A stretch of 64,000 nucleotides of DNA from NCBI GenBank assembly GCA_009783085.1, contig WRHU01000005.1, positions 87,177-151,176 on the forward strand, given 5' to 3'. Shown here in pieces: positions 18,657-28,696 of the stretch. The notes beneath the pieces were generated by a model that was not told where the DNA came from, searched no databases, and was given only the letters and a program-made list of their open reading frames with translations. The translations under genes and the position numbers were made by a program. Within the stretch, counting starts at the first letter, position 1. Each line of letters opens with the position of its first letter. Origin of the DNA: Coriobacteriia bacterium (lineage in GTDB: Bacteria > Actinomycetota > Coriobacteriia > Coriobacteriales > UBA8131).

Positions 18657-19609
18657 GCAATTTGAGCAACAGAAATGGCAGAGCCTACGAGTATGCCTAT
18701 TTGTTGCTGCTGGAGGAAAACCTAGCGCCTTTCAGGAATGTTGTTGTTGAGAAAAACAGCAGCTATTTTGCTTCCAAAAGCGCATGGGATGCTCTTAGCA
18801 ACAAAGAACATGAAACCTACAAGGTGAGCGCAAGTGCAGGAATAACAGCTTTGACAGACCTAGAGCCGCTTATTTTGGAAGACGACAGTAGTCCTCTGGA
18901 AATTAAACTGCAGTCTGATGACGCTGGCAAACAGGGCGACGTTAGAGATATTGTTATCGTCCGCAAAAATATTCACTGGGAAATAGGGCTTAGTCTAAAA
19001 CACAATCATTTTGCTGTTAAGCATAGTAGGCTTTCAAAAGACCTAGATTTTGGCGAGAAGTGGTTTGGAATTAAGTGCTCTGGCAAGTATTGGTCTGAGG
19101 TAGCTCCGGTATTCGAATACCTCTCTAAAATGAAAGATAAAAATGCGACTTGGAGCGAACTCCCAGCAAAAGAACATGACGTGTATGTCCCCTTGCTTAA
19201 TGCTTTTCTCAATGAGATTAAGAGAAGTCATGATGCAAGTGACGGCAAAATAGCAAGAAAAATGGTTGAGTATTTGCTTGGAAAGTTTGACTTTTACAAA
19301 ATTATTGGTCTGGACAACAAGCGAACAACCCAAGTCCAACCTTACAACTTACAGGGAACTCTCAACAAAAGCAGCAAGAAACAAGAGCCTTTGCTAGTAA
19401 TTCCTGTTTCGGAGTTGCCTACAAAGATTGTTGGAACAGAGTTCAAGCCTAGCTCTAGCAACACCGTCATGGTCTACATGGACAACGGTTGGCAGCTTAG
19501 CTTTAGAATACATAATGCGAGCACTAAGGTTGAAACAAGCCTGAAGTTTGATGTGCAAATTATTGGTATGCCAACAACTATAGTGTGCATTGACTGTAAG
19601 TGGGAATAA
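18653..19609 (+). CDS. HaeIII-family type II restriction endonuclease (predicted GGCC)
   Basis: [17 protein letters not shown]..., [51 protein letters not shown]; 4-bp ATGA overlap with the methyltransferase. Confidence 0.88.
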   Translation: MSNLSNRNGRAYEYAYLLLLEENLAPFRNVVVEKNSSYFASKSAWDALSNKEHETYKVSASAGITALTDLEPLILEDDSSPLEIKLQSDDAGKQGDVRDIVIVRKNIHWEIGLSLKHNHFAVKHSRLSKDLDFGEKWFGIKCSGKYWSEVAPVFEYLSKMKDKNATWSELPAKEHDVYVPLLNAFLNEIKRSHDASDGKIARKMVEYLLGKFDFYKIIGLDNKRTTQVQPYNLQGTLNKSSKKQEPLLVIPVSELPTKIVGTEFKPSSSNTVMVYMDNGWQLSFRIHNASTKVETSLKFDVQIIGMPTTIVCIDCKWE

Positions 19610-19610
19610 C

Positions 19611-20933
19611 CTACTCCCAAGCTGAGCGACCTTTGAGGGCGCGCGCGCCAATGTCGCGGCGATATTGCTTGCCTTCAAAGTCAATGAGCTCAACTGCTTT
19701 GTATGCCTGCTCGAGCGCACCCTCAAAGGTCGCGCCTAAGGCTGTTACGTTAAGCACGCGTCCGCCGCTGGTAACTACAGCAGCAGCACACTCAGTGTCC
19801 TCACAAGCCTCGTTGTCTTCAAGCAGCTTAGTTCCCGCGTGATACACCGTAACGCCTGCAAGTTTCTCGGCAGCTTCTATGCCTGTAATTGGCTTGCCTG
19901 TTTCGTAATCGCCCGGATAGCCTGCCGAGGCAAGCACCACGCTCACCGCCCAAGCACTATCCCAAACAAGCTCAATCTCACTGAGCCGCCCTTGCGCCAC
20001 GGCACGTGTTACCTCAACCAAATCCGTAGTAAGACGGGGCAAGATAACCTGTGTTTCAGGGTCACCAAAGCGTGCGTTGAACTCCAAAACTTTGGGACCG
20101 TTTGGCGTGAGCATAAAACCACCATACAAAACACCACGGTAGTCAATGCCCTCAGCACGCAAAGCAGCAACCGTTTGTTCCATATAGGCAAGCATGGTTG
20201 CGTGCTCCTCGTTGGTAACAATAGGCACGGGAGAATACACGCCCATACCGCCCGTGTTGGGGCCCTCGTCACCCTCAAGTGCACGTTTGTGATCTTGTGC
20301 CGGAGCCATGGGCAACACGGTAGTGCCGTCGGTAAAGACTAGGAGCGAACACTCGGGGCCCGTCATAAACTCCTCAATAACCACGGTTGCGCCCGCCGCG
20401 CCAAATCTCCCATCAAAGCACTCATCAACCGCGGCGTGCGCCTCCTCAATCGTAGCCGCTACCGTCACACCCTTGCCCGCAGCAAGGCCATCGGCTTTGA
20501 CCACAATAGGAGCCCCTTGCTCATCTATGTAGGCGTGCGCAGAGCCTGCCTCGGTAAAAGAACCAAAACTCGCCGTGGGAATGTTGTGGCGCTCCATAAG
20601 TTCTTTTGAAAACTCTTTTGAACCCTCAAGTTGCGCCCCTGCCGCACCCGGTCCAAAACAATCCAGACCTGCGGCACGTGCGCTGTCTGCCAGCCCGTCA
20701 ACCAGAGGTGCTTCAGGGCCAACAACCACCAGCTCAACCTTGTGCGCCAGTGCAAAAGCAACCACCGCAGCATGGTCTTTTATATCCAGCTCAGCCGGGC
20801 TTACATTGAGCGCACCTGGCGCACTACCGCCGTTGCCGGGCGCAACATAAATCGTATCGCTTAAGGGCGACGCTGCCAGCGAGCAAACAATTGCGTGTTC
20901 CCTACCACCGCTACCAATAACAAGAATGTTCAT
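19611..20933 (-). CDS. purD: Phosphoribosylamine--glycine ligase
   Basis: MNILVIGSGGREHAIVCSLA, PIVVKADGLAAGKGVTVA, VIEEFMTGPECSLLVFTDG, FNARFGDPETQVILPRL. Confidence 0.96.
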   Translation of the reverse strand: MNILVIGSGGREHAIVCSLAASPLSDTIYVAPGNGGSAPGALNVSPAELDIKDHAAVVAFALAHKVELVVVGPEAPLVDGLADSARAAGLDCFGPGAAGAQLEGSKEFSKELMERHNIPTASFGSFTEAGSAHAYIDEQGAPIVVKADGLAAGKGVTVAATIEEAHAAVDECFDGRFGAAGATVVIEEFMTGPECSLLVFTDGTTVLPMAPAQDHKRALEGDEGPNTGGMGVYSPVPIVTNEEHATMLAYMEQTVAALRAEGIDYRGVLYGGFMLTPNGPKVLEFNARFGDPETQVILPRLTTDLVEVTRAVAQGRLSEIELVWDSAWAVSVVLASAGYPGDYETGKPITGIEAAEKLAGVTVYHAGTKLLEDNEACEDTECAAAVVTSGGRVLNVTALGATFEGALEQAYKAVELIDFEGKQYRRDIGARALKGRSAWE

Positions 20934-21043
20934 AGTTTCTCCTCAACGCTCAAAAACTTTTTGCACTACATAAGCATATCGAACTCATAAAAACGGGGCA
21001 ACGCCTACCAGTGTAGCCTTGTGCCCTGCGGCGCACCGTGCAA

Positions 21044-21262
21044 TTAGAAAGGAAAAAATCCAAGAAAAAGCCTAAAAAATGCTCGGGCTTTTTTTGAAGA
21101 TATACAGCCCCCTATCAGTCCTACGAGAATCATGCCTAAACTTACAGCCAGCACAACAACAGCACCCAAAGGCTCAACAAGCTTCCCAATAACGTACATA
21201 TCCAGAACAAAGAGTATAATTCCCGCTACAAAAAGGCCTACGAAAAATTTTGTTTTGCTCAT
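21044..21262 (-). CDS. Small membrane protein, hypothetical
   Basis: 72 aa with two hydrophobic segments: FVGLFVAGIILFVLDMYVIGKL and VVVLAVSLGMILVGLIGGCI. Confidence 0.5.
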   Translation of the reverse strand: MSKTKFFVGLFVAGIILFVLDMYVIGKLVEPLGAVVVLAVSLGMILVGLIGGCISSKKARAFFRLFLGFFPF

Positions 21263-21315
21263 GGCGCACCCTTCTTTTTTGTGCTCTTTGCGTATCCCTC
21301 GTTGCGTCTTTTGCC

Positions 21316-24300
21316 CTACTGATGCTCTCGGCGCATTTCCTCAACAATTTGCGCAACTTCAAGTGCGTGTTGCTGCTGCGAGGGCAAGGCGGTCAAAAAG
21401 CTTGTGCCGTACCATTTGGTGCGCAGACGAGCATCTGCAAGCACCAAACAGCCAGTATCAGTTGACGAACGGATAAGCCGCCCCGCCGCCTGTTTGAGGT
21501 CGATAACCGCCTCGGGCAGCACGTAGCGTTTCCACGCCTGCTGCTCGCGCCGATTGCGCTCTTGTTGCAACGGGTCATTGGGGCGACCAAACGGCAGCTT
21601 GGGAATAACCACGCAGCGCAAGGTTGTGCCCGGCGCATCAAATCCCTCCCAAAATGACCGCAATGCAAAGAGGCTGAGACTCTCGTTTTCAACAAACTCA
21701 TCGCGCAGGCGCTTAGCACTCATCGACCTAAACTGACACTTAAGGCTTAATCCGAGCTCGGCAAGACGGGGGTTTAAGTTTGCGTACAAGGCCTCCATCT
21801 CGCGCCGATTAGTAAACAAGGTAAGCACGCTGCCGCCCATAGCTCCGTGTACCTCAAAAAGCAACTCCTCGAGCGCTTTGGCATAACCTGACGTATTAGG
21901 CTCAGGCATGCCAAGCGGCAAGTACACCGCCATATTGCGCTCAAAATCATAACTCGAGGCAAGCTGGGTTGCGCTCCACATCTCGCGCGGCACATTGCCC
22001 AATCCAATTCCGTGCGTAAAGTATGAGAAATCCTCCCCTGCCGCCAAGGTTGCAGAAGTAAACACGAGGCTGCTTTGCTGCGGAAAAAACTCTGTTGCCA
22101 ACGTAGAGCCCACGTCCAAAACTGCGGCAACAAGCCGGTCGCTTAAAACATTCTCACGGCGGTCAAGCTCGGCATAATACACATAGTCCTCGTTGGTACC
22201 GTCCAAAATGAGCATAAGCGCCGCTTGAGCCTCTTGCAGACGCATGACCAAACCCGCAAGGTCGCTTTGCTCCTCCAAAAGCTCGTCATAAGCAGCACAG
22301 GCGCTTATCGCATCGCGGCACTCCTTAACCAGCGTTTCAAGGCGCTTGGCAAGCGATGAGCCCGTTGAAAGTACGCCGTCCCACTCTGCGCTCTCTCGCA
22401 CGCGCGGGTTAATCCAGAGGTCAACACGGTCGTAATTGCTGCGTTCTGCTAATTCTATTAAATCTTTTACTGAGGAGAAAAACGAGCTTGCTAATGCCTC
22501 AGTTGCCTGCGCATCAAAACGTGCCTTGTCCACCAAGCCGCCAACCAGCAAGCCGCCATCGGTTTTTATGCCACGATTTTTAAGACGAGCAAGCGCGCCG
22601 TCAACTCCAAAGAGCTGGGAGAGTACCTCGGTCAAACCCCGTGCCTCTACCGTAACGGTGAGTTGACGGCGCGCCTCGCTTTCTGCCGAATGCGCCTCGT
22701 CAATAACCCAGTGACTAATAGGCGGCAAAATTGCCCCCTCAAACAAGTGGTCACAAAACAGCAGTGCGTGATTGGTCACCACAATATCGGCATTTGCCGC
22801 CTGCCTGCGTGCGCCATGCAGCAAGCAGCTGCCGTAATAGTGACATTTATTGCGCAGGCAATCGTCCGCACTTGCACACACCTCAAAACGGGGCACCCCT
22901 TGCCAGCGTAGTGGCAGCGGGTCTAAATCTCCCGTTGAGCTTTGACTCACATAGGTAAGAAGTTGAGCCACTAAAACCAGCGGGTCTGGGTTCTCAAAGC
23001 TATGGTCTTTGGCGGAGTAACGCATAAGCTTACGCAAACAGGGGTAGTGGTCATAGCCTTTAAGGGCAATGTATTCAAGATTGGCGTGTTGCAGCCCCTC
23101 GTTTTGAGCAGAAGCTTGCCCCGTGGACAGCGCTTGCTCTCCTGACGCACCAGCTTTTTTGGCCTGTTCGCCAAGCTCAACAGCTCCCTCGCCAGAAGCA
23201 ACGCCGCTCTCTCCAAGCGCCGCCGCCAAGCGAGGCAACTCGTGATACACCAGCTGGTCAAGCAAGGCATTGGTCTTGGTAGCAACACCACAAATCACCT
23301 TGTTGCGCTTGGCAAACAAGGCCAGCGGCAGCAGGTATCCCATTGACTTACCAACACCCGTACCCGCCTCAATGACGCTGTGCGTTGACGTGTTGTAGGC
23401 TTCAGCAACCGCACATGCCATCTCAACTTGCTCCACACGTGGCTCGTATTCAGAATACATCGCACCCGCCAGCCCCGTACCGGTGTAGGCAGCTTCAATC
23501 TCTTCACAGTCCAGTGGCTCAAGTTCTAAAATACCACCGTCAAGCTCAGTTGCATCTATTTTATCTTGCTTTTTGAGCGTGCGCTTGCGCTCGTCACGCG
23601 CTAATCCCAGAGAAAATCGCAGCTCTTTAGCCTCCGTCTTGCCGTTGCTCATGGCCTGGTCAAGCGCAACCATCTTAAACACGTCACGCACGCCCCACGT
23701 AGTTTGCTCAAAGAGTTGCGAGATATAATGCGGCAACCCTAACGGCAAATCATGCAGGGCTACCAGCAACACACGCCAAATGTGACACAGAGCCTCAACG
23801 TCATCTATAGCACGGTGCGTCGAAGGCGTGTCGGGGCAAAAAGCAGCGCTTAACATCTCCAAATTGTGAGCACGAAAACGAGGCAAACCAATGCGGGCAA
23901 GCTGAACCGTGTCTATCCACGGCTCACTGGACAAAAGCGGCGGCAGGTTGTCAGAGTTTTGGTCGGAGTTTTTGTCGGCAGCCCCGCCAGCGTCCTTGCC
24001 AGCACTCCCGCCAGACCCTTTCCCGGCCCCCTCGGCCCCTTGTGACACCAGCCCACACTCACGCGCATTAACCTGAATAAACTCTTGGTCAAAGGGTGCG
24101 TTATGCGCAATAACCTCACGCTGCCCCACAAAAGCTATCAGCTCCTCTAAGGCCTCACGCACCAGCGGAGCATCTTGCACGTCCGCATCACAAATGTTGG
24201 TAATCTCGGTAATAATCTCAGGAATAGGGCGCTCGGGGTTCACAAAAGTAGAAAAACGCTCAACAATCTCTGTGCCCGACACAACCGCAGCCGCTATCTC

Positions 24301-24477
24301 GATAAGAGCATCGTTTTCTGCCGAGAAGCCCGTGGTTTCTGTATCGAGAACCACGTACTCAGGCTCAATAAGCCCAAAACGCTGGGTTTTGGCACGCTCA
24401 GAGAGCGTCGCATACCGTTGAACGACGTCCTCGTCCGTTCCAGAAATCAAACTGCTTGCAAGCTCAGGGTTCAGCAC
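21316..24477 (-). CDS. DinG-like protein: DnaQ-type 3'-5' exonuclease fused to DinG-family helicase
   Basis: YVVLDTETTGFSAENDALIEIAAAVV, VIAHNAPFDQEF, VIEAGTGVGKSMGYLLPLA, NADIVVTNHALLF, WVIDEAHS, QAAGRLIRS. Confidence 0.92.
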   Translation of the reverse strand: MLNPELASSLISGTDEDVVQRYATLSERAKTQRFGLIEPEYVVLDTETTGFSAENDALIEIAAAVVSGTEIVERFSTFVNPERPIPEIITEITNICDADVQDAPLVREALEELIAFVGQREVIAHNAPFDQEFIQVNARECGLVSQGAEGAGKGSGGSAGKDAGGAADKNSDQNSDNLPPLLSSEPWIDTVQLARIGLPRFRAHNLEMLSAAFCPDTPSTHRAIDDVEALCHIWRVLLVALHDLPLGLPHYISQLFEQTTWGVRDVFKMVALDQAMSNGKTEAKELRFSLGLARDERKRTLKKQDKIDATELDGGILELEPLDCEEIEAAYTGTGLAGAMYSEYEPRVEQVEMACAVAEAYNTSTHSVIEAGTGVGKSMGYLLPLALFAKRNKVICGVATKTNALLDQLVYHELPRLAAALGESGVASGEGAVELGEQAKKAGASGEQALSTGQASAQNEGLQHANLEYIALKGYDHYPCLRKLMRYSAKDHSFENPDPLVLVAQLLTYVSQSSTGDLDPLPLRWQGVPRFEVCASADDCLRNKCHYYGSCLLHGARRQAANADIVVTNHALLFCDHLFEGAILPPISHWVIDEAHSAESEARRQLTVTVEARGLTEVLSQLFGVDGALARLKNRGIKTDGGLLVGGLVDKARFDAQATEALASSFFSSVKDLIELAERSNYDRVDLWINPRVRESAEWDGVLSTGSSLAKRLETLVKECRDAISACAAYDELLEEQSDLAGLVMRLQEAQAALMLILDGTNEDYVYYAELDRRENVLSDRLVAAVLDVGSTLATEFFPQQSSLVFTSATLAAGEDFSYFTHGIGLGNVPREMWSATQLASSYDFERNMAVYLPLGMPEPNTSGYAKALEELLFEVHGAMGGSVLTLFTNRREMEALYANLNPRLAELGLSLKCQFRSMSAKRLRDEFVENESLSLFALRSFWEGFDAPGTTLRCVVIPKLPFGRPNDPLQQERNRREQQAWKRYVLPEAVIDLKQAAGRLIRSSTDTGCLVLADARLRTKWYGTSFLTALPSQQQHALEVAQIVEEMRREHQ

Positions 24478-24493
24478 AAACTATCAGCCTTGC

Positions 24494-25213
24494 CTAAGCG
24501 TTGTTTGCTTTATTGTCAGACATTTTGTCAAACGCTTTGTCAGGCTCTCCGCAACAACAAGAGCTATCAGCACAACAAGCGCCATCATCGCTTTGGTCGC
24601 CCAAAGCCTCGCTCAGCTCAGCATCAAAACCCTCAAGCAGCTCGACATCAAACTCGCCTGCGCCAAACAAAGAGGGAGCCTCGCCCAGTCCAAAAATAGC
24701 GTCCTCAAACTCAATGCTGCCGTCGCCCTCCTCGTCCATGGTGTAAAGCAGAGCAAACGCCTCGCCCACCTCGGCAGTTTTTTCGGCACGCTCAACGATA
24801 AGCGCATCGCGCGCGCCCTCATCAAGCTGCACGTAACCGTCGTAGCAAAATACATAGGCATCGGCGAGCAAGTCCATCTCAAACATAGTTTTGCGAGCCG
24901 AATTAAAACACTCGACAATGTCGTCGCCTGGGTGGCTTTCAACGTACAGCTCCTCGCCAGCAAGAATAACCGTAAACGGCTCTACATCGCTTCCTTGCTC
25001 AAGTTTTTGCCGAGCCTCATCAAAAGCGTAGAGCATAACTTTATTGAGCGGCGCATCGGCGTCCATGTCAATTACGTCTGCATCGTCGTTGGTGGTGGCA
25101 ACAGCTGCGTCTGCCGAGCCCGCTGCTGCATCGGTCGCTGCGTCTGCCAGTGTATCTGTCGCTTTCTCGTCTTGCGCCTTGTTATTTTTAGTGTCGTTCG
25201 TCACCGCAATCAC
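24494..25213 (-). CDS. Acidic hypothetical protein with C-terminal cysteine cluster
   Basis: Continuous 239-aa ORF; GACCADSSCCCGEPDK near the C terminus; no family recognised. Confidence 0.6.
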   Translation of the reverse strand: MIAVTNDTKNNKAQDEKATDTLADAATDAAAGSADAAVATTNDDADVIDMDADAPLNKVMLYAFDEARQKLEQGSDVEPFTVILAGEELYVESHPGDDIVECFNSARKTMFEMDLLADAYVFCYDGYVQLDEGARDALIVERAEKTAEVGEAFALLYTMDEEGDGSIEFEDAIFGLGEAPSLFGAGEFDVELLEGFDAELSEALGDQSDDGACCADSSCCCGEPDKAFDKMSDNKANNA

Positions 25214-25408
25214 CTCTCAATCATTACAATTTTGCAAAAATTCGCCACATTTGCGTGTGACTGTTGTAGGATTGGATTATACCCGAATGCAGCGTTAAAA
25301 AAGGTGTGCTGTGTGGGTGGTTGCTGGACGGTTGCTATTGGCGAGCAGCAACGGTTGCTCTTGGCGAGCTGCCCATGCAAGTTAAAGCGTCAAGAAAGGA
25401 TATGCCCC

Positions 25409-25924
25409 ATGAAATATGAGCTTAACGAGAAAAGCGTCACGGGAGTTCAATACATTTCCAAACACTGTCTGGTGTGTGGCACCGACAACGTGCTTGGCCT
25501 CCATGCACAGTTTTTTAATCTCGAGGACGGCAGCATTTGCGCCCTGTTTTCTGCACAAGATGAACACCAGAGCTATCCCGGACGTGTTCACGGCGGCATG
25601 GTGAGCGCCATTCTTGACGAAACGCTCGGGCGTGCCATTCAGGTAAGCGAGCCTGAAGCCTTTGGCGTAACTATCGAGCTTAACGTAAAGTTTAGACAGC
25701 CCGTGCCACTTGGTGAGGAGCTTAAGGTTGTGGCACGCCTCGACAGCAACACTAAGCGGACGTTTGGGGGAACTGCCGAGCTGCTTTTAGCCGACGGCAG
25801 CGTTGCCGCACAGGCCACGGCAAAATACTTGCGTCTTGACGTGAATGATATTGTTGATGGTGGACTTGAGGACAGCAATTGGGTTACCGATGAGCGCCCC
25901 GCTCCGCAAAAAATAGAGGCCTAG
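25409..25924 (+). CDS. PaaI-like hotdog-fold thioesterase
   Basis: In-frame ATG at 25409: KHCLVCGTDNVLGLHAQFF, GRVHGGMVSAILDETLGRA, LNVKFRQPVPLGEELKVVARL. Confidence 0.85.
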   Translation: MKYELNEKSVTGVQYISKHCLVCGTDNVLGLHAQFFNLEDGSICALFSAQDEHQSYPGRVHGGMVSAILDETLGRAIQVSEPEAFGVTIELNVKFRQPVPLGEELKVVARLDSNTKRTFGGTAELLLADGSVAAQATAKYLRLDVNDIVDGGLEDSNWVTDERPAPQKIEA

Positions 25925-26012
25925 CAAGCTACAGCTATTTTGTTGCTGCTAAAAGGTTGTTGCCAGAAAGTTCATGCAAGAAAGATTGTCGCCGGAAAGC
26001 TCGTTGTTAAAA

Positions 26013-26417
26013 CTACTTGCTGCTTGAAAGCACCTGTTTCATGGTGATTTTTGAGAAGTGTTTGTCCAAAACCGTTTTGGTGGAATCCCACACATAGTTT
26101 GAAAGACAGCCCTTCTCGCACGAACACCACGGGGCTTTATCAACATCAAGGGTAGTTGCAAGGGATTCTTGGGCGGCTTCAAAAACGTCGAGCAGGGTTA
26201 TCTCGTCAAGTTCTTTGACCAACATAATGCCGCCGTTTATGCCACGAGTTGTTTTGATGATTTTTGCGTCGAGGAGCCCTTTTTGCACGGTGCGCGCAAA
26301 GGCATACGTCACGTTATGACGGTCCGCCAGCGTTCGCAGCCCGAGAGATTTATCAGGATTTTCTGCAAGTTCAGCAATCAAATGAATAGCGTAGTCGGTT
26401 CGACGCGTAATCTTCAT
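26013..26417 (-). CDS. Rrf2-family transcriptional regulator, putative Fe-S binding
   Basis: In-frame start MKITRRTDYAIHLIAELAENPDKSLGLRTLADRHNVTYAFARTVQKGLLDAKIIKTTRGINGGI; cysteines WCSCEKGCLSN. Confidence 0.87.
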   Translation of the reverse strand: MKITRRTDYAIHLIAELAENPDKSLGLRTLADRHNVTYAFARTVQKGLLDAKIIKTTRGINGGIMLVKELDEITLLDVFEAAQESLATTLDVDKAPWCSCEKGCLSNYVWDSTKTVLDKHFSKITMKQVLSSSK

Positions 26418-26506
26418 CTTGCTCTCCTCTTTGTTGTGCGGCATAGCGTTGCCTGCTTGCCTTGCTGCTTGCCTGCGAGCCCTACACCACAAGAGCTTTG
26501 AGTGCA

Positions 26507-26536
26507 TAAAAGCGCTCCAAAACGAGGCGCTTTTTA
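26507..26536 (-). terminator. Rho-independent terminator-like hairpin 3' of the 26662-27315 gene
   Basis: aaaagcgctc-caaaac-gaggcgcttttt; oligo-T on the minus-strand 3' side. Confidence 0.5.
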
Positions 26537-26661
26537 GTGCTTCCTTATATTGCCTGATACTATATCACTTTTAATAGAGATTGCAAAGAGCAATTTTATA
26601 AGCTGCTTGTTTTGGTGATTTGTTGCTTTTTCCCTTAAATTGCTGCGCTCCCCTCGCTCCC

Positions 26662-27315
26662 TTATGCCAGCATTATTATGACTGAAATAATAACGTCGGC
26701 AAGAAAGAGCCCGGCAAGCACAATAAAGAGAATGGTGTTGGTGTTTTTGCTTATCCGCTTGAGGAACCATTCAACCAGAGGCACCACGGCGTACAGCTCG
26801 AGCAGCCCAAGCACAACAAAACGCAAGGTGTCCTCAAGGCAAATCCTGCCGTTGAGGTTAAAGGGCTTCTCGGTATAATCCCAAGGTCTAAAATTGAAAA
26901 AGGTGTCCAAAATCCAGTGCCCGACGTATTCGACAACACCTGTTATAGCAAAAATTGCCAGCGCAATAAACACAGGCATTATGTTGAGCGGACCAAGATA
27001 GATTTTCTTTTTGACCGCACGCTCAAGGAGCAGGAGAATAACAACGCCGCCAAAACCGTAGATTACAAGCCACGGACCGTGCAGGGGGCCTTGCCATTGC
27101 CAGAGGTGCTTGTAGACAAAGAAGTCGAGAAGGTTCTCGTAGATGAAGCCCATAAAGGCACAGAGGATAAAGTAGTAAAAGAGTCTTTGCCAGAGTGGGA
27201 CGTTTTTGTTTGTGGAGTTGGGGCTGTCTGCTTTGGGGCTGCTGGCTTTGGGACTGCTGGCTTTGGGGCTGCTGGCTTTGGGGCTGCCGACGACAGGCTT
27301 GGTTTTCTTGGGCAC
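26662..27315 (-). CDS. Putative membrane protein of the 'ABC-transporter type IV' (DUF1113-like) family
   Basis: FYYFILCAFMGFIYENLLDFFVYKHLWQWQGPLHGPWLVIYGFGGVVILLLL; N-terminal (SPKAS)n repeats. Confidence 0.7.
   Translation of the reverse strand: MPKKTKPVVGSPKASSPKASSPKASSPKADSPNSTNKNVPLWQRLFYYFILCAFMGFIYENLLDFFVYKHLWQWQGPLHGPWLVIYGFGGVVILLLLERAVKKKIYLGPLNIMPVFIALAIFAITGVVEYVGHWILDTFFNFRPWDYTEKPFNLNGRICLEDTLRFVVLGLLELYAVVPLVEWFLKRISKNTNTILFIVLAGLFLADVIISVIIMLA
27230..27292. repeat. 15-bp tandem repeat within the N terminus of the 26662-27315 gene
   Basis: ggggctgctggcttt repeated about 4 times, encoding (SPKAS)n. Confidence 0.85.
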
Positions 27316-27386
27316 GGCTGCTTCCTCTCCGTAGGGGCTCTTTTGTGGTCTGAGCTTTTACCTATAGTACCAAATGTGGCAGAAAA

Positions 27387-27418
27387 AAGCTCCGAGGGCT
27401 GAGGAGCCGTCGGAGCTT
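27387..27418 (-). terminator. Rho-independent terminator of the SDR gene
   Basis: Minus strand AAGCTCCGACGGCTCCTCAGCCCTCGGAGCTTTTTTCT: 9-bp stem plus T-tract, just 3' of the 27461 stop. Confidence 0.8.
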
Positions 27419-27460
27419 AATTCTCAAGTTTAGCCGTCGAGGAATATCTTTTCCGCAGAC

Positions 27461-28219
27461 TTAGAACGCTACAAAGCCGCCGTCAACAGGAATTGCCGCT
27501 CCGTTGATGTTGATAGCCTCGTCGGTTGCCAAGAACAGCGCAACGCTTGCAATCTCGCTTGCCTCCGCAAGACGTGAGGTGGTTGCCGTAATTGCGTCAC
27601 CAACACGACCATAGCCAAAAGCACTCGGACGCATGTTGGCGCTAATCTCAGTGGCAACACCGCCGGGGCAAATGGCGTTACAGCGAATGCCCGAGCGACC
27701 ATACATAAAGCCTGTGTTTTTGACCAAACCAACAACGCCGTGCTTTGAGGCGGTATATGCGGCGCCAGCTCGTCCGCCCATGAGCCCGCCCGCAGACGCA
27801 ATAACAATGATGCTGCCTGCCTTTTTCTCCAACATAGGCTCAAGCGCAGCGCGCGTAGTCCACATGACCGAGGTAAGGTTAGTTTGAATGCATTTGTCCC
27901 AAACCTCGTCGGTTACTTCTGCGGCAGGGAGAAAATCGTCGAGAACGCCAGCGTTGTTTACGAGAATGTCGATGCCTCCGTGATTTTTGATGGTGAAGTC
28001 CATAAGGTTTTCGACGTCCTCTTTAATGCACAGATCGCCCACAAACGGTACCACCGTGCCAGCTTCGTTTGCGGTTTGGGCGACCAACTCGTCAAGGCGC
28101 TCCTTGCGGCGGGCAAATGCAACAACGGTTGCGCCCTCTTTTGCGTACAGCTTAGCGATTGCGTTGCCCATGCCAGATGATGCTCCCGTTACAATGGCAA
28201 CTTTTCCTTCGAGTTTCAT
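27461..28219 (-). CDS. SDR family oxidoreductase (FabG-like)
   Basis: MKLEGKVAIVTGASSGMGNAIAKLYAKEG, ILVNNAGVLDDF, AAYTASKHGVVGLVKN; in-frame ATG at 28219. Confidence 0.9.
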   Translation of the reverse strand: MKLEGKVAIVTGASSGMGNAIAKLYAKEGATVVAFARRKERLDELVAQTANEAGTVVPFVGDLCIKEDVENLMDFTIKNHGGIDILVNNAGVLDDFLPAAEVTDEVWDKCIQTNLTSVMWTTRAALEPMLEKKAGSIIVIASAGGLMGGRAGAAYTASKHGVVGLVKNTGFMYGRSGIRCNAICPGGVATEISANMRPSAFGYGRVGDAITATTSRLAEASEIASVALFLATDEAININGAAIPVDGGFVAF

Positions 28220-28354
28220 GTTAGCTCCTTCCGCTTGTTTGCTTTTGTTTTTTAATTCCGGGGTGCTTTTTTTGTTCCGGAGAACTAGTTTACGCCTTTG
28301 TGCGTTTGTGCGCTCGGTGGCAGAGTGCTTTTTTGCCGAGAATGTTGCGGATTG

Positions 28355-28490
28355 GGGGAGTTTTAGCGGTAAACGGCTGTTGGCTTTGGCTTGCAGGGGA
28401 GTTTTAGTGGTAAACGGCTGTTGGGCTTTGGCCGACAAGCTGTTTTTGGTGACAAACGACTCTTGGCTCTAGCTTACAAAGTGTTTTTTG
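28355..28490. repeat. Degenerate ~41-42-bp tandem repeat (about 3 units)
   Basis: ggggagttttag(c/t)ggtaaacggctgttggctttggcttgca-like units, third unit diverged. Confidence 0.7.
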
Positions 28491-28577
28491 ATGGATTTTA
28501 GACATTATGGCTTTACCTTAAGCACTGAGAGCGGTATCATGCTCAAGTACCCATTTCGGGTAGCAGGCATTATTTGC

Positions 28578-28668
28578 GGAGAGCTGACCGAGAGGCCGAA
28601 GGTGCTCGCCTGCTAAGCGAGTATACGTCACAAGCGTATCTGGGGTTCGAATCCCCAGCTCTCCGCCA
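28578..28668 (+). tRNA. tRNA-Ser(GCT), CCA encoded
   Basis: GGAGAGCTGACCGAGAGGCCGAAGG...CTCGCCTGCTAAGCGAG...GGTTCGAATCCCCAGCTCTCCGCCA. Confidence 0.95.
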
Positions 28669-28696
28669 TCACCCTACCCATTGGAGATGCCCAACA

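Noticed and set aside
24593-25408. N-terminal 272 codons of the 443-aa plus-strand ORF
   Set aside because: Antisense to 24494-25213 and lacking domain similarity; the thioesterase starts at ATG 25409.
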